A DNA stretch of 47,271 nucleotides. It comes from Actinomycetaceae bacterium (GTDB taxonomy: Bacteria; Actinomycetota; Actinomycetes; Actinomycetales; Actinomycetaceae). Within the stretch, counting starts at the first letter, position 1. The number at the start of each line of letters is the position of its first letter. Location: assembly GCA_030537615.1 (NCBI GenBank), contig JAUNVP010000019.1:1-47271 (forward strand), written 5' to 3'. Shown here piece after piece: positions 30,025 through 38,979 of this stretch. The position numbers and the translations under genes were made by a program. Under the pieces are notes generated by a model, which saw only the letters and a program-made list of their open reading frames with translations, did no database searches and was not told the DNA's origin.

Positions 30025-31307
30025 TACTCCTCCTCATCTAAAGCAGCTTGCATCTTCTGTGCGAGCTCTTTCGTTACTTCGGCGACTGGTCGCGCTCCAC
30101 TGAGAGCCTGCGGAATCAACTCAGATTCGAAGTCATTCCACACCGCGGTGTTTTTGGACACAGGGTAAGGGTATGAATAGTTCGCAGCAGCGTCGGAGAA
30201 AGCCTTCATATTCCACTGAGGCTGGAAATCCTCAAAAGCTTTCTGGGTACCGGTGAAAGCAGGGTTGGCAGTTCCGAGTTCAGCTTCAGTGAGGTGTGCT
30301 TCCTTGGAAGACAGGTACTTAATGAATGCCTTAGCGGCTTCCTTGTTCGGAGAATTCGCAGAGACGACAGTTGCCAATCCATGAATGACTGAGGCTGGTC
30401 GCTTATTCACTGGCAATGGAGCGATATCTACGCTTTCAAGATCGGGAATCTTTTCCGCAAACTCAGTGACAATCCAGGTTCCCTGCCATGTCATAGCAAC
30501 CTTACCGTTTTCAAACATGACGTTTGGTGCGGTGTCTGCGATTTGTTCAAGACTAGGGGATGAGCCGTCCGCGATGAGATCAGCCCAAAATTGGATTCCT
30601 TCAACTGCTTCAGGCGAGTCGTAGCCAGTCTTACCATCTTCGATAATGAAGCCACCCGCTTGTAGCACAGTGTTATACCAGGAACCGTGTCCATTACCGA
30701 AGGCTGCTGCGGCTCCGTAAATCCCTTCGTCTTTAAGGGCTTCCGAAATGGCGAGTGCCTTTTCGTGGAACTCGTCCCACGTCCAATCATCTGTCGGGTA
30801 TTCGACTCCGGCCTTATCGAAGAGATCTTTGTTGTAGAAAATCGCGATGGTGTCGTAATCCTTGGGAATACCGTAATGTTTATCATCGACGGTGTACAGA
30901 TCCACTAGGGCCTGGGGATAGTTGTTGAGGTCTACATCGCCAGCTTCGATTATGTCATCCAAAGGTTCGAGCTGATCATTCGATGCGTACAGCTCGATAT
31001 TGGGGCCATTCATCCAGAATAGGTCAGGGAGGTTGTTTCCCTCTGCCTGTGTCCGAAGTTTCGTCCAATACTGGGTGAATGGGGTAATTGTGGTTTCGAT
31101 CTTAATGTTGGGGTATTCCTTGTTGAATTCTGCGATATGCGCATTGATAGCGGGTGATTGGTTCTCATTCCAATACGTGAAGCTGAGCGTCGCTTCCGTA
31201 TCTTTTGACAACGGCTCGCTATCACTGGGTCCTCCACCGCCGGAGCACCCCGCCAGTAACAGCGAACACGCTGCAATGATACTGAGGGACTTCTTTGTTC
31301 CTATCAT
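30024..31307 (-). CDS. Sugar-binding lipoprotein of the CUT1 transporter
   Basis: A 427-residue extracellular solute-binding protein of family 1. The signal peptide ends in the lipobox LLAGC (Cys 21), followed by a GGGG spacer. Typical features follow: LSFTYWNENQSPAINAHIAE, NNLPDLFWMNGP, the GIPKDYDTIAIFYNKDLFDKAG stretch (read here in parts), WTWDEFHEKA and KVAMTWQGTW. ATG 31307 has GAAAGG upstream; the TTG at 31322 is rejected. The ligand is probably a small saccharide, not identifiable by sequence. Confidence 0.93.
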   Translation of the reverse strand: MIGTKKSLSIIAACSLLLAGCSGGGGPSDSEPLSKDTEATLSFTYWNENQSPAINAHIAEFNKEYPNIKIETTITPFTQYWTKLRTQAEGNNLPDLFWMNGPNIELYASNDQLEPLDDIIEAGDVDLNNYPQALVDLYTVDDKHYGIPKDYDTIAIFYNKDLFDKAGVEYPTDDWTWDEFHEKALAISEALKDEGIYGAAAAFGNGHGSWYNTVLQAGGFIIEDGKTGYDSPEAVEGIQFWADLIADGSSPSLEQIADTAPNVMFENGKVAMTWQGTWIVTEFAEKIPDLESVDIAPLPVNKRPASVIHGLATVVSANSPNKEAAKAFIKYLSSKEAHLTEAELGTANPAFTGTQKAFEDFQPQWNMKAFSDAAANYSYPYPVSKNTAVWNDFESELIPQALSGARPVAEVTKELAQKMQAALDEEE

Positions 31308-31311
31308 CTGT

Positions 31312-32514
31312 TTACCTTTCAATTGTTGTTTCGAAGAACTGGACTAAGTGTTTGGGGAGCGAGGGAATGTCACGCGGTATTGAGCCGTTCCTTAGCGAAA
31401 AGGCTGCTTCGCTTCCGGTGACAGCTGCGTACCATGCTCCGACGGGAGAGGTCTGCGTTTTGCCTCCGAAGCGGACGAATTTAATGAACTCTGCGACGGT
31501 TCGTTTATCAGCGTCAAGGTGGCCATCCGAAGTATCGTCAACGGGAATCTCGAGTGTTCCGGCTCCGTCATACGTCACTCGGTTTTGCCAAACGCGAACA
31601 ACACCGCCGGTTGTATCTCCAAAGTTTTCTGCGCGTCCTGCGGTTCCTATAACCGTGTAATTTCGCCAGTAGTCGGGGGTGTAGTGACACTGTTGGTACG
31701 ACGTTAAGATCCCGTTATCCAATTCCATGAGGACCATGGACAAATCCTCGACATCGATAGTCGGGTTCAAGTTAGTTTGAGAAAGAGGCGGCCAGTTTGA
31801 CATGGAAAACCAATCGCCTTTGAGACGATCGTGGTTATCTCGGCGGTTAGTGATACTGCCATAAAGTCCAAGATTCCCCATCCCAACGACCGTCTTGGTG
31901 TAACCGCCGGCGAGCCAGTGCATGACATCAATATCATGGGCACCTTTTTGCAACAGGAGACTATTTACGCGAGCTTGTTCAGCGTGCCAGTCTTTGAAGT
32001 AGTAATCTCCACCATTGCCCACGAAATGTCGACACCAAATTGTTTTTACGTCGCCGATTAGCCCTTCATCAATGATGCGCTTGAGAGTTTTTACCACAGA
32101 CATGTGGCGCATGTTATGGCCCACGTAGAGTGGCGTACGAGTGCGGTATGCGGTCTCAAGGATGCGCGTGGCATCTTCCGTCCAAATTGCAAGCGGTTTT
32201 TCAAGATATACCGCAATTCCTTTTTCCAGAAGATCGCACGTTACCGCGGCGTGCGTGTCGTCAGGAGAGAGGACGAACGCAATGTCTATGTCTGTGGATG
32301 TCCATGCACTGATGTCCGGATCTACAGAAAAGTCTTTTGACAGTTGATCGTGTAAACGATGCTGTGCATACGGTGATGGGTCTGCGGCCGCGACGATGCG
32401 CGCGTCGTTTTCCGCGGTTTCGCAGTGCAATGCGAGTTTTGCCCTGGCGCCTAAACCAACAACACCTACTCGAAGTGTTGAGTCGGAGCCGGATTTATCA
32501 GCGGTTGCTTGCAT
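31312..32514 (-). CDS. Gfo/Idh/MocA-family oxidoreductase (first in operon)
   Basis: A 400-residue member with nucleotide motif RVGVVGLGARAKLALHC, the active-site YLEKPLAIWTEDATRI near residue 105 and a QKGAHDIDVMHWLAGGY segment carrying the catalytic His-Asp region. It is longer than its two operon partners. The start overlaps the ROK gene end, and the binding-protein gene follows closely. With the other two dehydrogenases it may oxidise and reduce one substrate in steps (a keto-sugar intermediate route), as in inositol or levoglucosan pathways. Confidence 0.9.
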   Translation of the reverse strand: MQATADKSGSDSTLRVGVVGLGARAKLALHCETAENDARIVAAADPSPYAQHRLHDQLSKDFSVDPDISAWTSTDIDIAFVLSPDDTHAAVTCDLLEKGIAVYLEKPLAIWTEDATRILETAYRTRTPLYVGHNMRHMSVVKTLKRIIDEGLIGDVKTIWCRHFVGNGGDYYFKDWHAEQARVNSLLLQKGAHDIDVMHWLAGGYTKTVVGMGNLGLYGSITNRRDNHDRLKGDWFSMSNWPPLSQTNLNPTIDVEDLSMVLMELDNGILTSYQQCHYTPDYWRNYTVIGTAGRAENFGDTTGGVVRVWQNRVTYDGAGTLEIPVDDTSDGHLDADKRTVAEFIKFVRFGGKTQTSPVGAWYAAVTGSEAAFSLRNGSIPRDIPSLPKHLVQFFETTIER

Positions 32515-33616
32515 GTGTACTCCTCACCGAGTCGATATCGGAAATGGGGGCTACCGTGACTCGTTGACAAAAGATGTCCTGGAGAGCCTTATCAAGTGCA
32601 ATGATGAAAGCTCCAGCCAAAGCCGCGTCTGCAGCGAACACTGGCGTCGTAATGGTTGGGTGAGAGTTCGGGTTTGATGCTCGTTTGAGTGTCTGCGTGA
32701 GTGCCGTCAACAATTCGGGAGAAGACTCCATGAGTTGTCCGGCAAGGACAACGGCATCAGGATCGATTACTCGGCAAATCATGGCCGTCATGGCCGCAAC
32801 GCCTTCTAGAATTGGAGCTTGCGTTTCACTGGGATTTTGCTCAACAGTGCTGGGTAGAAAAGCAGGGAAAAATGTATTGTCCATGAAGTCAGCAATTTCG
32901 CCTGCGTTGAAGAAGGATCCTCTAACGATCGTTCCATTGGAATAAATACCGGTGACGATTCTATTTCCCACGGACACGTATATAACTGTGCTATTATCGC
33001 GCGCACTTCCCCATGTTCCTTCCGAACACGCGGCGAGGTTGGCGTCGTTTTCTATAGCGACCAGAGGGAACATTTCTGAGAGTTCGTCACTCAGCTCACT
33101 GCCTTCGAGATACGGGCATCGCGTAGACCTGAGGATTGTGCCCTGGTTGTCGACGGTGCCGGATATAGCTATGCCGACAGCTCTGATTTCTGTTATGGAA
33201 TCGTCATTTTTACTCAAAAAATCTTCGATTGAGAGTTTTAACGACGCAACGGTGTTCATCTCCGCAGTTCTCTTGATTGATATGGAGGAGATGACATCGC
33301 CGTTCAGCCGTCCAAGTAGCAGACGCCGATGATCGCGTTCCTCTGTGATGGCGAGCACTTTAGGCGAGTCTGAGTTGAGCTCATATAGGCGTGCTGGTCG
33401 GCCAAATCGTTCCGAAGGTTTCGATGCTTCGGAGACAAGTTGGAAGCTTTGAAGTGTTTTCAGTGCTGCTGCGATAGTTGGGCGAGTTAGTTTTGTTGCT
33501 TGACTGATATCCGTAATCGACGCGGGGGCGTGATGTTGTAAGTGTGCATAACAAGTGGCGGCATTGCCGAGATGCAAGGCTGCCATTCCGGCGCTATCCA
33601 TACGTTTTGGTTTCAT
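32498..33616 (-). CDS. ROK-family transcriptional regulator of the sugar operon
   Basis: A 372-residue protein: an N-terminal winged HTH (TDISQATKLTRPTIAAALKT at about 34-53), then the actin-like ROK domain (AVGIAISGTVDNQG, IENDANLAACSEGTWG, IYVSVGNRIVTG, FNAGEIADFMDN). The zinc motif CxCGxxGC of sugar-kinase-type ROK proteins is absent, and the GEIGH motif is changed to GEIADF, so it is a regulator that does not phosphorylate. It is autoregulated from the palindrome overlapping its own promoter, and reads into the first dehydrogenase gene with a 17-base overlap. Confidence 0.9.
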   Translation of the reverse strand: MKPKRMDSAGMAALHLGNAATCYAHLQHHAPASITDISQATKLTRPTIAAALKTLQSFQLVSEASKPSERFGRPARLYELNSDSPKVLAITEERDHRRLLLGRLNGDVISSISIKRTAEMNTVASLKLSIEDFLSKNDDSITEIRAVGIAISGTVDNQGTILRSTRCPYLEGSELSDELSEMFPLVAIENDANLAACSEGTWGSARDNSTVIYVSVGNRIVTGIYSNGTIVRGSFFNAGEIADFMDNTFFPAFLPSTVEQNPSETQAPILEGVAAMTAMICRVIDPDAVVLAGQLMESSPELLTALTQTLKRASNPNSHPTITTPVFAADAALAGAFIIALDKALQDIFCQRVTVAPISDIDSVRSTHASNR

Positions 33617-33622
33617 TGCTAC

Positions 33623-33651
33623 CTACTTACGAAAAGGCTTTTCATAAGTAG
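33623..33651. promoter_or_regulatory. ROK operator, 29-bp palindrome
   Basis: CTACTTACGAAAAG (33623-33636), one centre base, CTTTTCATAAGTAG (33638-33651): 13 of 14 positions complementary. It covers the expected transcription start of the operon 7 bases upstream of the ROK start codon, so bound repressor would block initiation. Confidence 0.8.
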
Positions 33652-33678
33652 TGTAACTCAAATCACCTTGTGTTGCAA
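33650..33678 (-). promoter_or_regulatory. Promoter of the sugar operon
   Basis: On the minus strand: -35 TTGCAA (33678-33673), 17-base spacer, -10 TACACT (33655-33650). The -10 overlaps the outer edge of the ROK operator. Confidence 0.7.
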
Positions 33679-33748
33679 GTGTGAGGCTGTCGAAAGGGGA
33701 GTTGGGGCCGTTTTGCGGTCACCTTAGGTTGCCGCTAGGTTTTCGCGT

Positions 33749-34915
33749 TTACTCCACACCCATTGCCGTCAGGACGATGAGGGCAATATTAAGTGCGACG
33801 ATTACAACGGCGATAACGAGTGCCGTCCACCGCAACACCGGGCCATCGCGGAATTTGCCCATGATTTCGGCGTTCCTGGTGTAGAGCATGAGCGGAATAA
33901 TCGCAAGTGGAATACCGAACGACAGTACCACTTGGGACACCACCAGCGCCCAGGTGGGTTCAGCTCCCACGGCGAGAATAATGAGGGCGGGAATGAGGGT
34001 AACCGCGCGCCGCACGAGCAGGGGGATGCGAATGTGGAGCAGGCCATCCATAATCTCGGCACCGGCGTAGGCGCCGACAGAGGTCGAGGCAAGACCGGAG
34101 GCAAGCAACCCCACCGCGAAGATCACTCCGATGGTCGGCCCGAGAGCTTGTGAGATGGCGGCATGCGCGCCCTCAATCGTGTCGGTGCCTTCGACTCCGT
34201 CAAGAGCTGAGGCGGCCAAAAGTAGGAGGCCGATATTGACTGCCCCGGCAATTATCAGCGCCCACACCACGTCAACGCGCGAGGCACGCAACAATGTTTC
34301 CTTGTCTTGTTCGGAATCAGCATGGCGGTCCCGCGTCAGCGACGAGTGCAGGTGGATTGCGTGCGGCGTAACGGTTGCCCCGAGCATCGAGGTGACAAGT
34401 AGAACCGTTTGCACTCCCTCAAATCGGGAAACCATGCCGGATAGGACACCGGAGGCCGAAGGCGGGGCAAAGAATAGCCCACCGAGGAAACCAAAGGTGA
34501 TCACAACCAGCAAAGCAATAATGACGAGTTCAAAGTGAATCTGCCCGGATCTGTTTTGAATCATCAGAAGGAGTAGGGACACGATGCCCACTATGATGCC
34601 ACCGGTTACGAGGGGGACATTGAAAAGGAGGTGGAGGGCGATTGCTCCACCGATTACCTCGGCAAGATCGATGGCCGCCGCAACGATTTCGGCCTGCGCC
34701 CAAAATACCAGACGAGATTTCTTGTTGAAGCGTTGCCCGAGAAGGTGGGGGAGAGGTGAGTCGGTGACGATGCCGAGTTTCGCACTCTGATACTGGACGA
34801 TGACCGCCATCGCATTGGCTAGCACCAGCACCCAGACGAGCAAATAGCCGTACTGTGCTCCGGCCGTCAGGTTGGCGGCGACGTTTCCAGGAGCTACGTA
34901 AGCGACAGCAGCCAA
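33749..34915 (-). CDS. mntH: Nramp-family divalent metal (Mn/Fe) transporter
   Basis: A polytopic Nramp protein of at least 388 residues with about eleven helices. TM1 carries APGNVAAN (the metal-binding DPGN motif with Asp replaced by Ala) and TM6 carries TPHAIHLHSSL (the MPH motif with Thr for Met). TTG 34915 is the first usual start codon, but it cuts TM1: the frame stays open upstream to about 35030 and encodes RVFHLLGLSF directly before it, matching the normal Nramp start. No ATG/GTG/TTG is in that frame; CTG 34993 is possible. The Ala for Asp and Thr for Met changes may alter metal choice. Confidence 0.88.
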   Translation of the reverse strand: MAAVAYVAPGNVAANLTAGAQYGYLLVWVLVLANAMAVIVQYQSAKLGIVTDSPLPHLLGQRFNKKSRLVFWAQAEIVAAAIDLAEVIGGAIALHLLFNVPLVTGGIIVGIVSLLLLMIQNRSGQIHFELVIIALLVVITFGFLGGLFFAPPSASGVLSGMVSRFEGVQTVLLVTSMLGATVTPHAIHLHSSLTRDRHADSEQDKETLLRASRVDVVWALIIAGAVNIGLLLLAASALDGVEGTDTIEGAHAAISQALGPTIGVIFAVGLLASGLASTSVGAYAGAEIMDGLLHIRIPLLVRRAVTLIPALIILAVGAEPTWALVVSQVVLSFGIPLAIIPLMLYTRNAEIMGKFRDGPVLRWTALVIAVVIVALNIALIVLTAMGVE

Positions 34916-35047
34916 GAAGGAGAGACCGAGGAGGTGGAATACGCGAGTTTTGCGATTTTGAGGAGATTCTCTTTTCGTGCTCGCGAAATACAGTGTGGCT
35001 TGAATCGAAACAGAAGTCCAAAGCTGCGTTTCCTTAGTATTTCAAGG

Positions 35048-35066
35048 AAAGGTGAGGCTTGCCTAG
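35048..35066. promoter_or_regulatory. DtxR/MntR-like metal box upstream of the Nramp gene
   Basis: AAAGGTGAGGCTTGCCTAG fits the 19-bp palindromic iron/manganese box TTAGGTTAGCCTAACCTAA at 12 positions (13 of 19 read from the other strand). It lies just upstream of the Nramp coding frame, where a metal-dependent repressor would control uptake. Confidence 0.55.
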
Positions 35067-35407
35067 GTTGCTGATGTGAATGAGGTGGTCCTTAGCGGTA
35101 GTTAGATTTGAGTGCAAAAACAGAATAGGTGGCCTGCTTGCCAGATCCCTCGCGGGCCGGATAGTCCACATTCTGAAAAACAGTTTTGGGAGCGTGCAAA
35201 CAATTGGCTGGCTGTTTTAGTGGCGATCCTCAGAACTGCTTGCGAAAACTAAAGAGTTTGCAAGTGTGAGGTGTGTCCCCATGGTAGTTGTGCTGGTCAG
35301 CACACGTTAGACTCGTAAGAACAGTGGCCGGTCTCTCCAGTTCTCCCCAGTTTGCCACCTACACACAACCTCGATCCCTCATCGCATAGTGCAGGAGACA
35401 CCGCAAT
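35067..35407. other. Intergenic region between divergent Nramp and VWA genes
   Basis: No gene is seen. It must hold the promoters of both neighbours; I cannot place them convincingly. A GTGCTG-GT-CAGCAC palindrome (about 35291-35304) is the only clear symmetry. A CAGGAG ribosome site precedes ATG 35408. Confidence 0.5.
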
Positions 35408-36487
35408 ATGAAATCTAAGAATTCATTGACACTTAAGAAAGCGTGGGGTGCGATCGTCGCTACCGTCCTCGCTTTTATGACGATTACTACGGGTGTAGCT
35501 ACGGCCGCAGAAGACACTGCCGCTGACACCGGTACGTGCGGTCAAAAAATCGCGCTCGTTATTGATACCTCGTATTCGATGTACGGCAATGAACAGTACG
35601 TCATTGATGCGACTGACGCTGTTGTCGATGCTCTCAACGGCACGCATTCCGCCGTAGGATTTTATACAACAGGTAATCTCGATGATTCTCCCACTAAGCT
35701 CGTTGGGGCCGACGGGCAACCATTTTCGACCAGGACGCAAGCCGATGTTGACAAATTGAAGAATGCGTTCACAACTTGGTTTACACCCGACGGTTTTGGT
35801 GATTCAGACATCGGTCCCGGTCTGAAGGAGATTGCGGACGGCGAATACGAACAGATTTATTTCATCACCGATGGCGAATTATGGAGTGCCTCTGAGGATA
35901 CAGAAGCGGCGCGAGTCAAAAACGCAGGTGCTGTTCTCACGCTGCTGATCGTTGATAAAGACCTTGACACCGTCCATGACGATGTCAATGCTTTAGCGAC
36001 GAGCCCCAGCCACATTTATACTGCGACGAGCTACGAGGAGTTGACCGCTCCGCTCAAGACCGTTGTGACGTCAGGTTGCCAAGCAACAATCAATATTACA
36101 AAGCACATGGCCGGAGACAATGAGGTAGCTGTATCCGGGTGGGAATTCATGATCGGTGAACGTAAGGGAACCACGGATGATACCGGCTATGTATCTTTGA
36201 ATACCGGTGTCACAAGCGCAGAAAAGCAATCGGTTACTGTCACCGAGAATGCGCCCGGCTATGAGTTCGCGGCGGTTGATTGCCGCATTACTGACGGTGA
36301 CACCATTGATTCACTGATTGCTGGCACCACGTTTACGGTAGAACTTTCCGTCGATGACATCGTTGTCTGCGATGTCACCAATGCGGTATTGCCTACCCCC
36401 GGGCCGGGCGACAACACGACACCGCCGGCAGACCCAACCCCGACTGAGGAACCAACCCCATCGGGGGAGCCAACCCCGTCAAATTAA
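35408..36487 (+). CDS. Secreted VWA-domain surface protein, anchor cut off by a stop
   Basis: A 359-residue exported protein. The signal peptide (about 1-34) ends ATAA. The VWA domain begins IALVIDTSYSMYG with the metal-ion site D53-S55-S57, and runs to about residue 225. A Cna-B/SpaA-like domain follows (TINITKHMAGDNEVAVSGW to about 330), then a PTPTEEPTPS linker. At 36485 a TAA interrupts the linker; the same frame continues beyond it with more repeats, an LAQTG sorting signal, a membrane helix and a basic tail to 36682. With the stop the protein would be secreted and not anchored. The layout is that of pilus-tip or surface adhesins. Confidence 0.85.
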   Translation: MKSKNSLTLKKAWGAIVATVLAFMTITTGVATAAEDTAADTGTCGQKIALVIDTSYSMYGNEQYVIDATDAVVDALNGTHSAVGFYTTGNLDDSPTKLVGADGQPFSTRTQADVDKLKNAFTTWFTPDGFGDSDIGPGLKEIADGEYEQIYFITDGELWSASEDTEAARVKNAGAVLTLLIVDKDLDTVHDDVNALATSPSHIYTATSYEELTAPLKTVVTSGCQATINITKHMAGDNEVAVSGWEFMIGERKGTTDDTGYVSLNTGVTSAEKQSVTVTENAPGYEFAAVDCRITDGDTIDSLIAGTTFTVELSVDDIVVCDVTNAVLPTPGPGDNTTPPADPTPTEEPTPSGEPTPSN

Positions 36488-36682
36488 CCGACTCCTTCAA
36501 CTGAACCCACTCCGTCAACCGAACCGACTCCGACAACTGAGTCCACCCCGACTCCTACCCAGGACGCTGGTCCACAGCTGGCGCAGACCGGTGTGAATGT
36601 TGCGGTTTATGTTGGACTGGCAGCACTGTTCGGTGCGGCTGGACTCGCGTTGCTCGTAGTTGCACGTCGTAAGCACTCATAA
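36488..36682 (+). pseudogene. Detached sortase-anchor segment of the VWA protein
   Basis: In frame with the preceding gene past its TAA: linker repeats (PTPSTEPTPSTEPTPTTE), then QLAQTG, a hydrophobic helix of about 22 residues, and RRKHS before TAA 36680-36682. Together the frame makes 424 codons. The stop arises where the repeat expected TCAACCGAACCG but has TCAAATTAACCG (three adjacent bases changed), so gene loss, sequencing error or stop read-through are the choices. Confidence 0.75.
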
Positions 36683-36702
36683 CCAATAGCTAACTCTCCG
36701 TG

Positions 36703-36745
36703 ATCGAGGGGAACACGCCCGGTGTGTTCCCCTCGATTTCTATTT
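36703..36745 (+). terminator. Terminator after the VWA gene
   Basis: ATCGAGGGGAACAC (36703-36716) and GTGTTCCCCTCGAT (36724-36737) pair over 14 bp, followed by TTCTATTT. It lies after the anchor segment and not after the premature stop, which supports a formerly longer gene. Confidence 0.85.
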
Positions 36746-36830
36746 CCGGGTACTTGGAGCGCTAAGCCACACGTGAGAGCAGTTAGGCTATCAGCCCCTG
36801 AATGCGGGAGATAACATCGAGGGTAAAGAA

Positions 36831-38213
36831 CTAGAGGCTGGCGCGATTGGCGCTTGTCAGCAAAACCCGCAGTCTGTGCCACAGCCCCCACGTTACGATC
36901 GCACCGAGAATGCCAAGCGCCCATACCGGCCCGAAGATCGCACCGACAATGACTGCAGTAGACGGTAGAGCCCACGGAGCGCTGATGGTGGAGAGCATGC
37001 CCATCGGAACAATAAGGCCGTCGGGAGTGAGCATATAGCCGCCTTCGGTGACGTTCTTTCCCGCAGCGGCATCGCGAGCTCGTTCAAGCATCATCGACAC
37101 GGTCGCCAACAGTGAGATTACTACCCACAGGTGCGGCTTCTGGTTCCAACTCGCGCTGGCTACTACCGGCACGGACACCAGCGCTACCCCACCAATCAGT
37201 CCCGCAAAAACGCTCATCGATGGATATGTCATAATCGTCGCAAACATCCGCGACATGTTGGCAGAACTATCCCAGTCAGCCCAAGTAAGCGCCACCGAGT
37301 TTGACGCCGCAATTACACCGAGACAGGCTACAGCGATGCCGGTTGACGGTCCGAGAATCCGGTAGGTGAAAGCGGTAAAGATCGCGGTGAGGAGGAGGCG
37401 CGGGACAGAAGTTGTTACCGTTCGCGCGAATGTCCGCCATACCAGCTCGACGGTCGCAGTCTGAGGAAGGTTGGGAATACGGAGACGCCGGGTTATCCCT
37501 CGCTGATCGGAATAGACCTGGGCGCGAGTCGAGTCGAGCATTGTCGTCGACATAATGACTGCATCGGTAAATTCAGAAGCGCGAATGAGGGACCAACGTG
37601 GAATGCCGCCGAGATGCCGGCGTGAACGCAGGTAATTCACGAGGAATCCGGTGAGCACCACACCTACCGAGACGACTCCGCCAATAATCATGACCGTGGA
37701 CGATGCATTGAGGAGAAACAACAGCACCGCGATGATCATGCCGCAGGCGAGAGCGGTTGACACGCCGCGACCAAAGCGGTCTCCATCCAGTCGCTGAATA
37801 GCGGCGAGAACGGGTACGGCCCCCACTGATGCTCCAACTGCGCCGACACTTACCCACACACTCACTGCTATCGCAGGCGAAGCGAAAGCAATCAGTAAGG
37901 AGATGACTGCGGCGGCAATAATCGCGGCTGTGGCAAACACTGTCATGAGACGGAGCCAGATCATTTTTGAGGATCTGGACCAGGTCATCTCCGACACCGG
38001 CATCGACAGCGGCCCCGCCAGCGACACCCCTCTCCACAGCCCGAAGACCGTGATCCCTGCTAAGGAGATGAGAAGGGCGTTTGCTTTGAAGGAACCAACT
38101 CCAAAATGAGCGTGGAAAATAGGGCGCAGATAGGAAAGAGTTCCAACCCACAGGCCGAGGATGACTGCGGCCTCGAACACCCATGCGCCGATGTCATTGA
38201 GGCGGGAGTTCAC
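36831..38213 (-). CDS. ABC transporter membrane protein (460 aa)
   Basis: A 460-residue protein with about twelve hydrophobic helices, a size and spacing found in ABC-type exporter permeases. No family signature is clear. Cytoplasmic loops carry basic motifs (YLRSRRHLGGIPRWSLIRAS, SDQRGITRRLRIPNLPQ). GTG 38213 overlaps the stop of the ATPase gene (GTGA), giving a two-gene transporter operon. Substrate unknown. Confidence 0.8.
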   Translation of the reverse strand: MNSRLNDIGAWVFEAAVILGLWVGTLSYLRPIFHAHFGVGSFKANALLISLAGITVFGLWRGVSLAGPLSMPVSEMTWSRSSKMIWLRLMTVFATAAIIAAAVISLLIAFASPAIAVSVWVSVGAVGASVGAVPVLAAIQRLDGDRFGRGVSTALACGMIIAVLLFLLNASSTVMIIGGVVSVGVVLTGFLVNYLRSRRHLGGIPRWSLIRASEFTDAVIMSTTMLDSTRAQVYSDQRGITRRLRIPNLPQTATVELVWRTFARTVTTSVPRLLLTAIFTAFTYRILGPSTGIAVACLGVIAASNSVALTWADWDSSANMSRMFATIMTYPSMSVFAGLIGGVALVSVPVVASASWNQKPHLWVVISLLATVSMMLERARDAAAGKNVTEGGYMLTPDGLIVPMGMLSTISAPWALPSTAVIVGAIFGPVWALGILGAIVTWGLWHRLRVLLTSANRASL

Positions 38214-38815
38214 GAATCAATCTCCACCGTCAATGCGTTCGAACGGTCAATGAGCTCGGGGGAGTGCGTCGCCATAATGACACTTCGATCGGCGGTTACT
38301 TCTCGGAGGACGTCACCTAACACCTCTTGAGACGTGCTGTCGAGGCGCTGTTCTGGTTCGTCTAAGAAAAGAACCCGCCAATCTCGGAGCAGGATCGATA
38401 CCAGGCTAGCGCGCTGAAGCTGTCCGGTGGATAGGGAATAGGGCATCCGATCCGCCAAGTCGTAGACCTCGAAAGTGTCCATAGCGTCTTCGATCTTCTC
38501 AATCGGAAAGCTCGGTGCCAGAGAGCGGTAATGGTCCCACAGAGTCAGGCCGCGTACCCACGCAAAGTTGTCAAGAATGGAAAACGTCGTGCGTCGGTGC
38601 AGGCGAGAAGAAGTCGTGGTCGGTGTTCCGTCGATACGCAAGGCCGCATAGTGCATCGGTAGGAAACCGGCCAATCCTTTGAGCACGGTAGATTTACCCG
38701 CCCCGTTTGGGCCGACAAATGCGCAGATCTCACCGTCACCGACGCTGAGATCAAAACCGTCGATAATGATCGTCTGATCGTAGCCGATCCGCACATCGGT
38801 AGCTTCGAGTGACAT
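38210..38815 (-). CDS. ABC transporter ATP-binding protein (201 aa)
   Basis: A short but complete ATPase: Walker A FVGPNGAGKST at residues 33-43, signature LSTGQLQRASL near 127-137, Walker B VLFLDEP near 147-153, switch His in MATHSPEL. The signature has T for G (LSTGQ instead of LSGGQ). At 201 residues it lacks the extra C-terminal part of many importers. It is coupled by overlap to the 460-residue membrane protein. Confidence 0.93.
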   Translation of the reverse strand: MSLEATDVRIGYDQTIIIDGFDLSVGDGEICAFVGPNGAGKSTVLKGLAGFLPMHYAALRIDGTPTTTSSRLHRRTTFSILDNFAWVRGLTLWDHYRSLAPSFPIEKIEDAMDTFEVYDLADRMPYSLSTGQLQRASLVSILLRDWRVLFLDEPEQRLDSTSQEVLGDVLREVTADRSVIMATHSPELIDRSNALTVEIDS

Positions 38816-38979
38816 TCTGGGCCCTCAGTAGGAGTTCTTCGTCGGTCACATCCTACTAAAAAGAGGGACATCAGTCGGTAGCCATCAGCTCATGTTTATA
38901 CGACAATGGAAGGAGGGTGGAAGTACGTCACCCGCCCTGTCGGTGAGGCTATTTCGTCCGTGAGGAGTGCCAGTTTTCA

